Shown piece after piece: positions 1 through 9,178 of a stretch of DNA of 64,000 bases (its first letter is position 1; each line of letters opens with the position of its first letter). Source of the DNA: Pseudoxanthomonas sp. CF125 (GTDB lineage: Bacteria > Pseudomonadota > Gammaproteobacteria > Xanthomonadales > Xanthomonadaceae); assembly GCF_900104085.1 (NCBI RefSeq), contig NZ_FNLD01000004.1, forward strand, positions 1 through 64,000. Reading direction: 5' to 3'. Below the pieces are notes generated by a model. That model made no database searches, was not told where the DNA came from, and saw only the letters and a program-made list of their open reading frames with translations. Both the position numbers and the translations under genes were made by a program.

Positions 1-320
1 GCGGCCAGGTGCTGTGCAAGCCCGGTTCGATCAAGCCGCACACCGAGTTCGAGGCCGAGGTCTATGTCCTGTCCAAGGACGAAGGCGGCCGTCACACGCC
101 GTTCTTCAAGGGCTACCGTCCGCAGTTCTACTTCCGCACCACCGACATCACTGGCGCCGTTGAGCTGCCGGAAGGCGTCGAGATGGTGATGCCGGGCGAC
201 AACGTGAAGATGGTGGTCACCCTGATCAACCCGGTGGCGATGGACGAAGGCCTGCGCTTCGCGATCCGCGAGGGCGGCCGTACGGTCGGCGCCGGCGTGG
301 TGGCCAAGATCATCAAGTGA
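1..320 (+). CDS. tuf: Elongation factor Tu, 3' part
   Basis: EF-Tu is the GTPase that carries aminoacyl-tRNA to the ribosome. Only the last 105 codons are in the window, read in the frame of base 3 and ending at TGA 318-320. They cover the end of domain 2 and domain 3. [18 protein letters not shown] and the closing [15 protein letters not shown] match the family almost residue for residue; the G motifs are off-window. It lies directly before rpsJ, as the tuf copy at the end of a str operon often does, and is closed by a strong hairpin. A second tuf copy elsewhere cannot be judged here. Confidence 0.98.
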   Translation, partial: GQVLCKPGSIKPHTEFEAEVYVLSKDEGGRHTPFFKGYRPQFYFRTTDITGAVELPEGVEMVMPGDNVKMVVTLINPVAMDEGLRFAIREGGRTVGAGVVAKIIK

Positions 321-365
321 CCATTTGGCCCCTAGCCGCGTAGCGGCTAGGGTTTTGCCAAATGG
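321..365 (+). terminator. tuf terminator, two-tier hairpin
   Basis: A perfect 10-bp stem (330-339 with 343-352, loop GTA) is followed by TTTT at 353-356. An outer 9-bp arm pair (CCATTTGGC 321-329 with GCCAAATGG 357-365) encloses it and starts at the base after the tuf stop codon. The inner hairpin plus T run is a standard rho-independent terminator shape. Confidence 0.85.
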
Positions 366-425
366 TCATCCCCGCGCAGGCGGGGATCCACAAGCAAGCC
401 GCCAAGATGCTGGCAAAGCTCCAAA
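325..425 (+). repeat. Terminator/REP cassette, copy 1
   Basis: First copy of a 101-bp direct repeat whose second copy is at 478-578 (offset 153). I count one mismatch, C377 against T530. Each copy contains the terminator hairpin, a GTCATCCCCGCG-type palindrome (here 365-390), and a shared downstream segment. Confidence 0.9.
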
Positions 426-441
426 CTAGCCTTGTCACGTC

Positions 442-467
442 GTCATCCCCGCGAAGGCGGGGATCCA
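442..467 (+). repeat. REP-type palindrome between cassette copies
   Basis: Palindrome GTCATCCCCGCG-AAG-GCGGGGATCCA, a third copy of the element at 365-390 and 518-543. The three copies are spaced 77 and 76 bp apart. This form is common as an intergenic repeat in Xanthomonadaceae (general knowledge). Confidence 0.8.
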
Positions 468-477
468 GGCCGACAGA

Positions 478-578
478 TTGGCCCCTAGCCGCGTAGCGGC
501 TAGGGTTTTGCCAAATGGTCATCCCCGCGTAGGCGGGGATCCACAAGCAAGCCGCCAAGATGCTGGCAAAGCTCCAAA
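478..578 (+). repeat. Terminator/REP cassette, copy 2
   Basis: Second copy of the 101-bp cassette. It keeps the 10-bp terminator stem and T run, but only the inner 5 bp of the outer arm pair. Its REP palindrome is at 518-543. Confidence 0.9.
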
Positions 579-745
579 ACTAAGTGTATGATTCGCGCCC
601 GACTTAACAGGCCGGGCGTGTTGTTGCAGTATCCGCCAGCGCCTCCTGGGAGGTCGCCGGTTACCGCGAAAAGAGGTGCAGGAAGCGCCTCGTGTTCGCC
701 AGACAAGGAAATGTCGCGTGATGGCCAGAATTGGCGCCCCCGCTA

Positions 746-774
746 TTGACGGGGCGATTCACGCGTCTTATACT
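746..774 (+). promoter_or_regulatory. Sigma-70 promoter of the S10 operon
   Basis: TTGACG at 746-751 and TATACT at 769-774 are separated by exactly 17 bp, a near-consensus housekeeping promoter. Transcription would begin near 781, giving a leader of about 165 nt before rpsJ. It is the best match in the 626-bp tuf-rpsJ gap. A weaker TATGAT at 587-592, followed by a CGCCCG/CGGGCG hairpin (596-618), could be a second start. Confidence 0.8.
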
Positions 775-784
775 TTTCTGTCTG

Positions 785-808
785 GGCGGGCCGGTTTACC
801 GGGCCGCC
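785..808 (+). promoter_or_regulatory. Hairpin in the S10 operon leader
   Basis: GGCGG-G-CCGG, loop TTTA, CCGG-G-CCGCC: a 9-bp stem with one G-G mismatch, beginning a few bases after the predicted start site and followed by GCTTTTC. In E. coli L4 controls the S10 operon through leader hairpins; a similar role here is only inference. The rest of the leader (809-932) shows no further clear structure. Confidence 0.4.
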
Positions 809-946
809 TAGCTTTTCAGGATGAATCCCCACAATGCGGTCGCGGGTTCCAGCAGCGGCTAGCGGGGAAATAACCAGCAAGATCAATCAGGGGCAAGGCA
901 TCCCAGAGGCCGCGCCCGTCGCTCTTTTAACCAAGGAAACTCCGTC

Positions 947-1258
947 ATGGCGGACCAAAAGATCCGGATCCGGCTCAAAGCGTACGATCATCGCCTGATC
1001 GACCGTTCGGCCAGCGAGATCGTAGAAACGGCCAAGCGGACCGGCGCGCAAGTGCGCGGCCCGATCCCGCTGCCGACCAAGATCGAGCGCTACACCATTC
1101 TCACCTCGCCGCACGTCGATAAAGACGCGCGTGACCAGTACGAGACCCGCACGCACAAGCGCGTGCTCGATATCGTCGACCCCAACGACAAGACCGTGGA
1201 CGCGCTGATGAAGCTCGAACTGGCTGCCGGCGTCGACGTCCAGATCAAGCTGACCTGA
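947..1258 (+). CDS. rpsJ: 30S ribosomal protein S10
   Basis: S10 (103 aa) is a protein of the 30S head and also acts as NusE in antitermination complexes. The start [14 protein letters not shown] and the segment [15 protein letters not shown] are family hallmarks, and the length equals that of E. coli S10. ATG 947 is preceded by AAGGAA at 933-938. It is the first gene of the S10 operon, with 10 bp to rplC. Confidence 0.98.
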   Translation: MADQKIRIRLKAYDHRLIDRSASEIVETAKRTGAQVRGPIPLPTKIERYTILTSPHVDKDARDQYETRTHKRVLDIVDPNDKTVDALMKLELAAGVDVQIKLT

Positions 1259-1268
1259 GGCCACTGAC

Positions 1269-1922
1269 ATGACCGCGAAGAAATATTCGTTGGGTCTGGT
1301 CGGCCGCAAGGCTGGCATGACCCGGGTGTTCACCGAAGATGGCAAGTCCATCCCGGTCACCCTGATCGAAGCAACCCCGAACCGCATCACCCAGCTCAAG
1401 ACCCCCGAAACCGACGGCTACAGCGCCGTGCAGGTGGTGGTGGGCACGCGTCGCGCCGCGCTGATCAACAAGCCGGCAGCTGGTCACCTGGCCAAGGCCA
1501 AGGTCGAAGGCGGTCGTGGCTTGTGGGAACTGCGTGTGGAAGACGACAAGCTGGGCGACTTCACCGTCGGCGGCGAAATCAAGGCCGACATCTTCGAAGT
1601 GGGTCAGAAGGTCGATGTCCAGGGCGTGACCAAGGGTAAGGGCTTCCAGGGCACCATCAAGCGTTGGAACTTCACCATGGGCGACGCCACCCACGGTAAC
1701 TCGTTGTCGCACCGCCAGCCGGGTTCGCTCGGTCAGCGGCAGACGCCGGGCCGTGTGTTCCCGGGCAAGAAGATGTCCGGCCACATGGGTGCGGTGAACC
1801 AGAGCACGCAGAATCTGGAAGTCGTGAAAGTCGATGTCGAGCGCGGACTGATCGCCATTCGTGGCGCAGTGCCGGGTGCCCCGGGTGGCGACGTGATCGT
1901 GCGTCCGTCGAGCAAGGGATAA
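1269..1922 (+). CDS. rplC: 50S ribosomal protein L3
   Basis: L3 (217 aa) binds 23S rRNA early in assembly and reaches toward the peptidyl transferase centre. The N-terminal [16 protein letters not shown], the central [16 protein letters not shown] and the tip loop [18 protein letters not shown] are characteristic. Slightly longer than E. coli L3 (209 aa). The stop codon TAA 1920-1922 runs into the AGGGAG that precedes rplD, so the two are closely coupled. Confidence 0.98.
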   Translation: MTAKKYSLGLVGRKAGMTRVFTEDGKSIPVTLIEATPNRITQLKTPETDGYSAVQVVVGTRRAALINKPAAGHLAKAKVEGGRGLWELRVEDDKLGDFTVGGEIKADIFEVGQKVDVQGVTKGKGFQGTIKRWNFTMGDATHGNSLSHRQPGSLGQRQTPGRVFPGKKMSGHMGAVNQSTQNLEVVKVDVERGLIAIRGAVPGAPGGDVIVRPSSKG

Positions 1923-1931
1923 GGGAGAACG

Positions 1932-2540
1932 ATGATGGAACTTGCCATCACAGGCAGCGCCAACAAATTGTCGGTTTCCGACGAAGTGTTTGGCCGCGAA
2001 TTCAGTGAAGACCTGGTTCACCAGGTCGTGGTCGCGTACCGCAATGCGGGCCGCGCCGGCACCAAGGCGCAGAAAACGCGCTCGGAAGTCAACGGCACCA
2101 CCAAGAAGTCAAAGAAGCAGAAGGGTGGCGGTGCACGCCATGGCGCCCTGACCGCTCCGATCTTCGTGGGCGGCGGCCGGACCTTCGCCGCCAAACCGCG
2201 CAGCTTCGAGCAGAAAGTCAACCGCAAGATGTACCGCGCGGCGATGAAGGCCATCCTGTCGGAACTCAACCGCCAGGGTCGCCTGATGGTCGTCGACTCG
2301 TTCGACGTCGATTCGGCCAAGACCACCGGCCTGATCGCCAAGCTCAAGGGCCTGGAAGTCGGTCGCCGTCCGCTGATCGTCACCGAAGAGGCCTCCGAGC
2401 ATCTGTACTTGTCGGCCCGCAACCTTCCCTACGTGGAAGTGCGCGACGTGCAGGGCCTGGATCCGGCCTCGCTGGTCGGCGCCGACACCGTGGTGATCAC
2501 CGCCGATGCGGTCAAGAAGATCGAGGAGTGGCTGGCATGA
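1932..2540 (+). CDS. rplD: 50S ribosomal protein L4
   Basis: L4 (202 aa) is a primary 23S rRNA binder whose extended loop lines the exit tunnel. In E. coli it also represses its own operon. The loop is visible as [16 protein letters not shown] and [11 protein letters not shown] around residues 55-90. Two in-frame ATGs follow AGGGAG: 1932 and 1935; 1932 is taken, but 1935 (201 aa) is equally possible. The stop overlaps the rplW start (ATGA 2537-2540), implying translational coupling. Confidence 0.97.
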   Translation: MMELAITGSANKLSVSDEVFGREFSEDLVHQVVVAYRNAGRAGTKAQKTRSEVNGTTKKSKKQKGGGARHGALTAPIFVGGGRTFAAKPRSFEQKVNRKMYRAAMKAILSELNRQGRLMVVDSFDVDSAKTTGLIAKLKGLEVGRRPLIVTEEASEHLYLSARNLPYVEVRDVQGLDPASLVGADTVVITADAVKKIEEWLA

Positions 2541-2851
2541 GCACCGCCGTCAAAATCAGCAACGAAAAAATCTTCAGCGTGCTGCGCGCTCCTCGGGTCT
2601 CCGAGAAGACCGCTCGTCTGCAGGAAGTCTCCAACCAATACGTCTTTGAAATCTCGAGCACCGCTACCAAGGCCGAAGTGAAGGCCGCGGTCGAGCAGCT
2701 GTTCGACGTCAAGGTCGAAGGCGTCAACGTGCTGAACGTCAAGGGCAAGAACAAGTCCTTCCGTAACCGCACCGGCAGCCGCGGCAGCTGGCGCAAGGCG
2801 TATGTGCGTCTGGCCGAAGGCCAGGCCATCGACGTAACCGCCAAGGCCTGA
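2537..2851 (+). CDS. rplW: 50S ribosomal protein L23
   Basis: L23 (104 aa) lies at the exit of the peptide tunnel and docks trigger factor and [15 protein letters not shown] near the N-terminus and [19 protein letters not shown] are typical. ATG 2537 overlaps the rplD stop and has GAGGAG at 2523-2528; an upstream in-frame ATG (2528) lies inside rplD and is less likely. Confidence 0.97.
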   Translation: MSTAVKISNEKIFSVLRAPRVSEKTARLQEVSNQYVFEISSTATKAEVKAAVEQLFDVKVEGVNVLNVKGKNKSFRNRTGSRGSWRKAYVRLAEGQAIDVTAKA

Positions 2852-2861
2852 GGAACATCCC

Positions 2862-3689
2862 ATGCCATTAATGAAATTCAAGCCCACTTCGCCCGGCCGC
2901 CGTTCCGCGGTCCGCGTCGTGACGCCCGACCTGCACAAGGGTGCGCCGCACGCGCCGCTGCTCGAGCCGCAAAGCAAGAGCGGTGGCCGTAACCACCACG
3001 GCCGCATCACCACCCGTCACATCGGTGGTGGCCACAAGCAGCACTATCGTCTGATCGACTTCAAGCGCGACAAGGTCGGCATTCCCGCCCGCGTCGAGCG
3101 CATCGAATACGATCCGAACCGCACCGCCCATATCGCGCTGCTTTGCTATGTCGACGGCGAACGTCGTTACATCATCGCGCCGAAGGGTCTGAAGGCGGGC
3201 GACCAGGTCATCGCAGGTAGCGATGCCCCGATCCGCGCCGGCAACACGCTTCCGCTGCGCAACATCCCGGTCGGCACCACGATCCACGCCATCGAGATGA
3301 AGCCGGGCAAGGGCGCGCAGATCGCTCGCGCCGCCGGCGCCGGCGTGCAGCTGGTCGCACGCGAGCAGGGTTTCGCCACGCTGCGTCTTCGCTCCGGCGA
3401 AATGCGCAAGGTGCAGATCGAGTGCTGCGCGACCATCGGCGAAGTCGGCAACACCGAGCACAGCCTCGAGAAGCTGGGTAAAGCCGGTGCCAAGCGTTGG
3501 CGCGGCATCAAGCCGACCGTTCGCGGCGCGGCCATGAACCCGGTCGATCACCCGCACGGTGGTGGTGAGGCCAAGGCCGGCCAGGGCAACCCGCATCCGG
3601 TCACCCCGTGGGGCGTACCGACCAAGGGTTACAAGACGCGCCATAACAAGCGCACCCAGCAATTCATCGTCCGCGATCGTAGGGGCTAA
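2862..3689 (+). CDS. rplB: 50S ribosomal protein L2
   Basis: L2 (275 aa) is needed for subunit association and for the peptidyl transferase region. KPTSPGRRS at the N-terminus, [15 protein letters not shown], and [12 protein letters not shown] near residue 230 with its conserved histidines identify it. Length matches the family (273-276 aa). GAGGAA precedes ATG 2862, and 6 bp separate it from rpsS. Confidence 0.98.
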   Translation: MPLMKFKPTSPGRRSAVRVVTPDLHKGAPHAPLLEPQSKSGGRNHHGRITTRHIGGGHKQHYRLIDFKRDKVGIPARVERIEYDPNRTAHIALLCYVDGERRYIIAPKGLKAGDQVIAGSDAPIRAGNTLPLRNIPVGTTIHAIEMKPGKGAQIARAAGAGVQLVAREQGFATLRLRSGEMRKVQIECCATIGEVGNTEHSLEKLGKAGAKRWRGIKPTVRGAAMNPVDHPHGGGEAKAGQGNPHPVTPWGVPTKGYKTRHNKRTQQFIVRDRRG

Positions 3690-3695
3690 TCGACC

Positions 3696-3974
3696 ATGGC
3701 ACGTTCACTCAAGAAGGGCCCATTCGTCGACCATCACCTCATCAAGAAGGTGGAGGCCGCCGGTGGCAGCAAGCGTCCGATCAAGACCTGGTCGCGTCGT
3801 TCGATGATCCTGCCGGAAATGGTGGGTTTCACCATCGCCGTGCACAACGGCAAGAACCATATCCCGGTGCTGGTCAACGAGAACATGGTCGGCCACAAAC
3901 TCGGCGAGTTCGCCGTCACCCGTACCTTCAAGGGTCACGGTGGCGACAAGAAAGCCGCGCCGGGCAAGCGTTAA
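3696..3974 (+). CDS. rpsS: 30S ribosomal protein S19
   Basis: S19 (92 aa) forms a complex with S13 in the 30S head and contacts A-site t[18 protein letters not shown] and [18 protein letters not shown] are diagnostic, and [15 protein letters not shown] is the conserved basic C-terminal part. Its stop codon TAA at 3972-3974 overlaps the AAGGAG that drives rplV. Confidence 0.98.
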   Translation: MARSLKKGPFVDHHLIKKVEAAGGSKRPIKTWSRRSMILPEMVGFTIAVHNGKNHIPVLVNENMVGHKLGEFAVTRTFKGHGGDKKAAPGKR

Positions 3975-3984
3975 GGAGATGACC

Positions 3985-4320
3985 ATGGAAGCTAAAGCCA
4001 TCCTGCGCACCGCGCGCATCTCCGCACAGAAAGCCCGCCTGGTCGCCGACCAGGTGCGCGGCCTGTCGGCCGAACGCGCCGTCAACTTGCTGAAGTTCTC
4101 GGACAAGAAAGCGGCGCACATGATCAAGAAAGTGGTTGAGTCGGCGATCGCCAATGCCGAGAACAACCAGGGCGCCGATGTCGACGAACTGAAGATCGTG
4201 ACCATCATGGTCGACGAAGGTCCGTCGCTGAAGCGTTTCATGGCGCGGGCCAAGGGCCGCGGCACCCGTATCCTCAAGCGCACCAGCCACATCACTGTGG
4301 TTGTGGGCGCAGGCAAGTAA
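3985..4320 (+). CDS. rplV: 50S ribosomal protein L22
   Basis: L22 (111 aa) extends a beta-hairpin into the exit tunnel and is a site of macrolide-resistance mutations. The start [19 protein letters not shown] and the hairpin segment [16 protein letters not shown] are typical. ATG 3985 is chosen because AAGGAG (3973-3978) lies 6 nt upstream; the ATG at 3979 is too close to that site, and the one at 3940 lies inside rpsS. Confidence 0.96.
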   Translation: MEAKAILRTARISAQKARLVADQVRGLSAERAVNLLKFSDKKAAHMIKKVVESAIANAENNQGADVDELKIVTIMVDEGPSLKRFMARAKGRGTRILKRTSHITVVVGAGK

Positions 4321-4338
4321 AGGCGGAAGGAAAAAACG

Positions 4339-5058
<720 letters not shown>

Positions 5059-5064
5059 TCGGCC

Positions 5065-5478
5065 ATGTTGCAACCAAAACGTACCAAGTACCGCAAGCAG
5101 CACAAAGGCCGCAACGACGGCCTGAGCTGGAGCGGCAATCTCGTCAGTTTCGGCGAGTACGGCCTGAAGGCCACTGCGCACGGTCAGCTGACCGCGCGCC
5201 AGATCGAGGCCGCGCGCCGTTCCATCAGCCGTTACGTCAAGCGTGGCGGCAAGATGTGGATCCGCGTGTTCCCCGACAAGCCGATCACCAAGAAGCCGAT
5301 CGAAGTCCGCATGGGCTCCGGTAAGGGCAACGTGGAATATTGGGTGGCTCAGATCCAGCCGGGCCGCATGATTTATGAAATCGAAGGCGTCACCGAGGAA
5401 ATCGCACGCGAGGCTTTCCGCCTGGCTGCTGCCAAGTTGTCTGTGACCACCACTTTCGTTACCCGGACGGTGCGCTAA
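5065..5478 (+). CDS. rplP: 50S ribosomal protein L16
   Basis: L16 (137 aa) organises the A-site tRNA pocket of the 50S subunit. [32 protein letters not shown] and [22 protein letters not shown] are family signatures, and the length matches E. coli (136 aa). Its TAA stop shares one base with the rpmC ATG (TAATG at 5476-5480), so the pair is translationally coupled. Confidence 0.98.
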   Translation: MLQPKRTKYRKQHKGRNDGLSWSGNLVSFGEYGLKATAHGQLTARQIEAARRSISRYVKRGGKMWIRVFPDKPITKKPIEVRMGSGKGNVEYWVAQIQPGRMIYEIEGVTEEIAREAFRLAAAKLSVTTTFVTRTVR

Positions 5479-5678
5479 TGGAACTCAAACAACTCCGCGA
5501 GAAGTCGGCGGACCAGCTGAACGAACATCTGACCGACCTGCGCAAGGAGCAGTTCTCCCTGCGCATGCAGCAGGTCACCGGTCAGCTGCCGAAGACCCAT
5601 GAGACCCGTCGGGTTCGCCGCGAGATCGCTCGCGTCAAGACCCTGCTCGGCCAGCCGCAACCGAGCAAGCAGAAGTAA
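5478..5678 (+). CDS. rpmC: 50S ribosomal protein L29
   Basis: L29 (66 aa) is a small two-helix protein near the tunnel exit, next to L23. The pattern [23 protein letters not shown] followed by [14 protein letters not shown] is the standard antiparallel helical pair. It starts within the last codon of rplP. Usual family length is 60-70 aa. Confidence 0.97.
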   Translation: MELKQLREKSADQLNEHLTDLRKEQFSLRMQQVTGQLPKTHETRRVRREIARVKTLLGQPQPSKQK

Positions 5679-5689
5679 GGACCGCCGTG

Positions 5690-5956
5690 ATGAGCGACAA
5701 CAAAGAGAAATCTCAGCGCACGGTCGAAGGCCGCGTCGTGAGCAACAAGATGGACAAGACCGTCACCGTACTGGTGGAGCGTCAGGTCAAGCATGCCCTG
5801 TACGGCAAGTACATCCGCCGTTCCAGCAAGCTGCACGCCCACGATGCCGACAACGCCTGCAACGAAGGCGACGTGGTCCGCGTGGTCGAAATCGCCCCGC
5901 TGTCCAAGACCAAGAACTGGCGCGTGGTGGAAATCGTCACCCGTGCGGCCGTCTAA
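5690..5956 (+). CDS. rpsQ: 30S ribosomal protein S17
   Basis: S17 (88 aa) is a primary 16S rRNA binder with an OB fold. [18 protein letters not shown] and [18 protein letters not shown] are characteristic. ATG 5690 is chosen over the adjacent GTG 5687 because it is the stronger codon and still has AAGGA upstream. It precedes rplN by 16 bp. Confidence 0.97.
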   Translation: MSDNKEKSQRTVEGRVVSNKMDKTVTVLVERQVKHALYGKYIRRSSKLHAHDADNACNEGDVVRVVEIAPLSKTKNWRVVEIVTRAAV

Positions 5957-5972
5957 CAAGGAAACCTGAATC

Positions 5973-6341
5973 ATGATCCAGATGCAGAGCTACCTTGACG
6001 CGGCCGACAACTCCGGCGCCAAGGAACTGATGTGTATCAAAGTGCTGGGCGGCTCCAAGCGCCGTTATGCGCACATTGGCGACATCATCAAGGTGACCGT
6101 CAAGGACGCCATCCCGCGCGGCAAGGTCAAGAAGGGCGAAGTCTACGACGCCGTCGTGGTGCGTACCCGCAAGGGTGTGCGTCGTGCGGACGGTTCGCTG
6201 ATCCGCTTCGATGGCAACGCGGCCGTGCTGCTCAACAACAAGCAGGAACCGATCGGTACCCGCATCTTCGGGCCAGTAACCCGCGAGCTGCGTTCCGAGA
6301 AGTTCATGAAGATCGTTTCGCTCGCGCCTGAAGTGCTCTGA
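5973..6341 (+). CDS. rplN: 50S ribosomal protein L14
   Basis: L14 (122 aa) contributes to the intersubunit bridges and binds near the GTPase centre. [27 protein letters not shown] is the classic N-terminus, with the [17 protein letters not shown] and [14 protein letters not shown] blocks following. Length matches E. coli (123 aa). It is the first gene of what is the spc operon in E. coli; no promoter is apparent here, so transcription probably continues from S10. Confidence 0.98.
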   Translation: MIQMQSYLDAADNSGAKELMCIKVLGGSKRRYAHIGDIIKVTVKDAIPRGKVKKGEVYDAVVVRTRKGVRRADGSLIRFDGNAAVLLNNKQEPIGTRIFGPVTRELRSEKFMKIVSLAPEVL

Positions 6342-6356
6342 GCCGAGGACTTATAT

Positions 6357-6671
6357 ATGAACCGTATCAAGAAGGGCGACCAAGTGGTCGTCATCGCCGG
6401 CAAGGACAAGGGCAAGCGTGGTGACGTGGTGCGTGTGGACGGCGATCGCGTGATCGTCTCCAACGTCAACATCATCAAGCGCCACACCAAGCCGAATCCG
6501 CAGGCGGGTGTCGCCGGCGGCGTGGTCGAGCGTGAAGCTTCGATGCACATCTCCAATATCGCGCTGTTCAACCCGGCTTCCGGCAAGGGCGAGCGTATCG
6601 GTTTCAAGGTGCTGGAGGATGGACGCAAATTGCGTGTGTTCCGCTCCAGCGGTGAGGCGCTCGACGCCTAA
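6357..6671 (+). CDS. rplX: 50S ribosomal protein L24
   Basis: L24 (104 aa) is an assembly initiator that binds the 5' end of 23S rRNA. The KOW motif is plain at [16 protein letters not shown], residues 6-21, and [13 protein letters not shown] follows. ATG 6357 follows the AT-rich TTATATATG; GAGGA lies upstream. Spacing is 15 bp from rplN and 11 bp to rplE. Confidence 0.97.
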   Translation: MNRIKKGDQVVVIAGKDKGKRGDVVRVDGDRVIVSNVNIIKRHTKPNPQAGVAGGVVEREASMHISNIALFNPASGKGERIGFKVLEDGRKLRVFRSSGEALDA

Positions 6672-6682
6672 GGAATGAAGTC

Positions 6683-7225
6683 ATGACCACCCGTCTCGAA
6701 AAGTTCTACAAGGAACAGGTTGTTCCCAGCCTGACCGAGAAGTTCGGCTACGCCAATCCGATGGAAGTGCCGCGCATCACCAAGATCACCATCAACATGG
6801 GCGTGGGCGAAGCCGCGACCAACAAGAAGATCCTGGAGAACGCGGTCGCCGACCTGGCCAAGATCACCGGCCAGAAGCCGATCACGACCAAGTCGCGCGT
6901 TTCCGTGGCTTCGTTCAAGATCCGCGACGGCTGGCCGATCGGCTGCAAGGTGACCCTGCGCCGCGCGAAGATGTACGAATTCTTCGATCGTCTGGTCAAC
7001 GTGTCGCTGCCGCGCGTGCGCGACTTCCGCGGCGTGTCCGGCCGTTCGTTCGACGGCCGCGGCAACTACAACATGGGCGTGAAGGAACAGATCATTTTCC
7101 CGGAAATCGACTTCGACCAGGTCGACGCGGTCCGCGGCATGGATATCGCCATCACCACCACCGCCAAGACCGACGCCGAAGCCAAGGCGTTGCTCGAAGC
7201 TTTCAAATTCCCGTTCCGCAACTGA
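6683..7225 (+). CDS. rplE: 50S ribosomal protein L5
   Basis: L5 (180 aa) binds 5S rRNA in the central protuberance and contacts P-site t[42 protein letters not shown] and the [20 protein letters not shown] stretch identify it. Length equals the E. coli family (179 aa). AAGGAA precedes ATG 6683. Confidence 0.98.
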   Translation: MTTRLEKFYKEQVVPSLTEKFGYANPMEVPRITKITINMGVGEAATNKKILENAVADLAKITGQKPITTKSRVSVASFKIRDGWPIGCKVTLRRAKMYEFFDRLVNVSLPRVRDFRGVSGRSFDGRGNYNMGVKEQIIFPEIDFDQVDAVRGMDIAITTTAKTDAEAKALLEAFKFPFRN

Positions 7226-7245
7226 TTCGCTAAGGAAACCTGAGC

Positions 7246-7551
7246 ATGGCAAAGACCTCAATGGTTAACCGCGACATCAAGCGGGCCAAACTGTCCAAGA
7301 AGTACGCCGCCAAGCGCGAAGCGCTGAAGAAGACCATCTCCAGCCCGACCGCTTCGTACGAAGAGAAAATGGAAGCCGTGACCAAGCTGCAGAAGCTGCC
7401 GCGCGATTCGTCGCCCAGCCGCGAACGCAACCGTTGCGCGCTTTCGGGCCGCTCGCGCGGCGTCTACAGCAAGTTCGGCCTGGGCCGCAACATGCTGCGC
7501 AAAGCCACCATGAACGGCGACGTTCCCGGCCTGCGCAAGGCCAGCTGGTAA
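7246..7551 (+). CDS. rpsN: 30S ribosomal protein S14 (zinc-free type)
   Basis: S14 (101 aa) lies in the 30S head next to S3 and S10. [32 protein letters not shown] and the [23 protein letters not shown] end are family signatures. Only one cysteine is present and no CxxC pair, so this is the long zinc-independent form. It is followed by a 133-bp gap holding a large palindrome (7559-7630) rather than running directly into rpsH. Confidence 0.98.
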   Translation: MAKTSMVNRDIKRAKLSKKYAAKREALKKTISSPTASYEEKMEAVTKLQKLPRDSSPSRERNRCALSGRSRGVYSKFGLGRNMLRKATMNGDVPGLRKASW

Positions 7552-7558
7552 GAAAGCC

Positions 7559-7630
7559 GGGATTAGGGATTGGAGATTCGGGATTGGCGAAAGCGCTTTC
7601 CCCAATCCCGAATCTCCAATCCCTAATCCC
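7559..7630. repeat. 72-bp near-perfect palindrome in the spc operon
   Basis: Two perfect 29-bp arms (7559-7587 and 7602-7630; unit GGGATTAGGGATTGGAGATT...) flank a 14-nt centre, itself self-complementary apart from its end bases. Arms of the GGGATTAGGGATTGGGGATT type are a frequent intergenic repeat in Xanthomonas and Lysobacter (general knowledge). No T run follows, so it does not look like a terminator. It lies between two co-transcribed ribosomal genes. Confidence 0.9.
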
Positions 7631-7684
7631 AACCTAAGATTTTCGCGAAAGCGGATATCGGTGCTACTCAAAGGGTAATACGCA

Positions 7685-8080
7685 ATGAGCATGACTGATC
7701 CCATCGCCGACATGCTGGTCCGCATCAAGAATGCGGCCGCTGTAGGCAAGCCGACGGTGAAGATGCCGTCTTCCAACATCAAGGTCGCCATCGCCGGCGT
7801 ACTGAAGGCCGAAGGCTATATCGCCGATTCGCGCGTCAACACCATCGACAACAAGCCGCAGCTCGAGATCGTGCTGAAGTACTTCGAAGGCAAGCCGGTG
7901 ATCGAGCGCCTGACCCGCGTGTCCCGTTCGGGCCTGCGCAAGTACAGCGGCAAGGCCGATCTGCCCAAGGTGCTGGACGGCCTGGGCGTCGCCATCATTT
8001 CCACCTCCAAGGGCATCATGACCGACTCGCAGGCGCGCCAGCAGGGCGTCGGCGGTGAAGTCCTGTGCTTCGTGGCTTAA
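7685..8080 (+). CDS. rpsH: 30S ribosomal protein S8
   Basis: S8 (131 aa) binds the central domain of 16S rRNA and in E. coli represses the spc operon. [15 protein letters not shown], the [12 protein letters not shown] segment and [16 protein letters not shown] are diagnostic. ATG 7685 is followed by a second ATG at 7691; E. coli S8 has a single residue before MQDPIADML, so either is plausible. The RBS is weak (AAAGGG 7668-7673). Confidence 0.97.
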   Translation: MSMTDPIADMLVRIKNAAAVGKPTVKMPSSNIKVAIAGVLKAEGYIADSRVNTIDNKPQLEIVLKYFEGKPVIERLTRVSRSGLRKYSGKADLPKVLDGLGVAIISTSKGIMTDSQARQQGVGGEVLCFVA

Positions 8081-8092
8081 GGGAGTAAACGT

Positions 8093-8620
8093 ATGTCCCG
8101 TGTAGCCAAACAGCCGATCACCCTGCCGAAGGGCGTCGATTTCAATAATCAGTCCGATACGCTGAGCGTCAAGGGCCCGAAGGGCACCCTGTCGCTGGTC
8201 AAGCCGTCGGGCGTCGAGATCAAGCTCGAAGACGGCGTGCTGAACCTGTCCCCGGCCACCCCGGCCGACGACGCCATCACCGGCACCATCCGCGCGATCC
8301 TGGCCAACATGGTCAAGGGCGTGTCCGAAGGCTTCGAGCGCAAGCTTGAGCTGGTGGGCGTGGGTTACCGCGCTGCCATGGCCGGCAAGGACCTGAACCT
8401 GTCGCTGGGCTTTTCGCACCCGGTGCTGTTCAAGACCCCGGAAGGCATCACCATCACCACCCCGACCCAGACCGAAATCCTGGTGCAGGGCTCGGACAAG
8501 CAGCGCGTCGGTGAAGTGGCCGCCAAGATTCGCGGTTTCCGTCCGCCGGAGCCCTATAAGGGCAAGGGCGTGAAGTACTCCGACGAAGTCATCATTCGCA
8601 AGGAAGCCAAGAAGGCCTAA
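8093..8620 (+). CDS. rplF: 50S ribosomal protein L6
   Basis: L6 (175 aa) is a two-domain protein near the sarcin-ricin loop and factor-binding site. It starts [16 protein letters not shown], and the conserved C-terminal repeat contains [24 protein letters not shown] and [18 protein letters not shown]. Length matches the family (177 aa). Spacing to rpsH is 12 bp, with AAGGGAG upstream. Confidence 0.98.
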   Translation: MSRVAKQPITLPKGVDFNNQSDTLSVKGPKGTLSLVKPSGVEIKLEDGVLNLSPATPADDAITGTIRAILANMVKGVSEGFERKLELVGVGYRAAMAGKDLNLSLGFSHPVLFKTPEGITITTPTQTEILVQGSDKQRVGEVAAKIRGFRPPEPYKGKGVKYSDEVIIRKEAKKA

Positions 8621-8652
8621 TAAGGCTTATCCGCTTCCCAAGGATCAAGATC

Positions 8653-9009
8653 ATGAGCATCAAGAACAACGCCCGTCTCCGCCGCGCCAAGAGCACCCGC
8701 GCCCATATCCGTGTGCTCGGCGTGCCGCGCCTGTCGGTGCTGCGCACCGGCCAGCACCTGTATGCGCAGCTGTTCAGCGCCGACGGATCCAAGGTCATCG
8801 CCGCGGCCAACACGCTGCAGGCCGACGTCAAGGAAGGCCTGAAGAGCGGCAAGAACAGCGAAGCCGCCGCCCGCGTGGGCAAGGTCATCGCCGAGCGCGC
8901 CGTGGCCGCTGGCATCCAGAAGATCGCCTTCGACCGTTCGGGCTACCGTTACCACGGCCGCATCAAGGCCCTGGCCGACGCCGCCCGCGAAGCCGGCCTG
9001 CAGTTCTGA
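8653..9009 (+). CDS. rplR: 50S ribosomal protein L18
   Basis: L18 (118 aa) binds 5S rRNA together with L5. [14 protein letters not shown], the hydrophobic [15 protein letters not shown] strand and [26 protein letters not shown] are family signatures; E. coli L18 is 117 aa. It is followed by an unusually long 169-bp gap before rpsE. Confidence 0.98.
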   Translation: MSIKNNARLRRAKSTRAHIRVLGVPRLSVLRTGQHLYAQLFSADGSKVIAAANTLQADVKEGLKSGKNSEAAARVGKVIAERAVAAGIQKIAFDRSGYRYHGRIKALADAAREAGLQF

Positions 9010-9032
9010 TTGACGCACGCATATTGAAACAG

Positions 9033-9049
9033 GTGGGGCCTGTCCCCAC
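9033..9049 (+). other. Small hairpin in the rplR-rpsE spacer
   Basis: GTGGGG, loop CCTGT, CCCCAC (6-bp stem), followed by GCTTTAAC. The 169-bp spacer (9010-9178) contains no ORF I can support. The hairpin could slow or partly stop transcription, but the T run is only three bases. Confidence 0.3.
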
Positions 9050-9178
9050 GCTTTAACCCGCCGGCAGGGGATTCTGTCGGACGCACCGCGACTTTTGCGC
9101 GCGGCTGCGGCTCACCGTTCCATTCCACAACTATAAGCGGCTCAGCCGTAATCACTTACTCATCAAAGGAATACGCAG

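Noticed and set aside
321-578. CRISPR-like spacing of three REP units at 77 and 76 bp
   Set aside because: Only three units, embedded in a longer direct duplication, with non-unique spacers and no cas genes.
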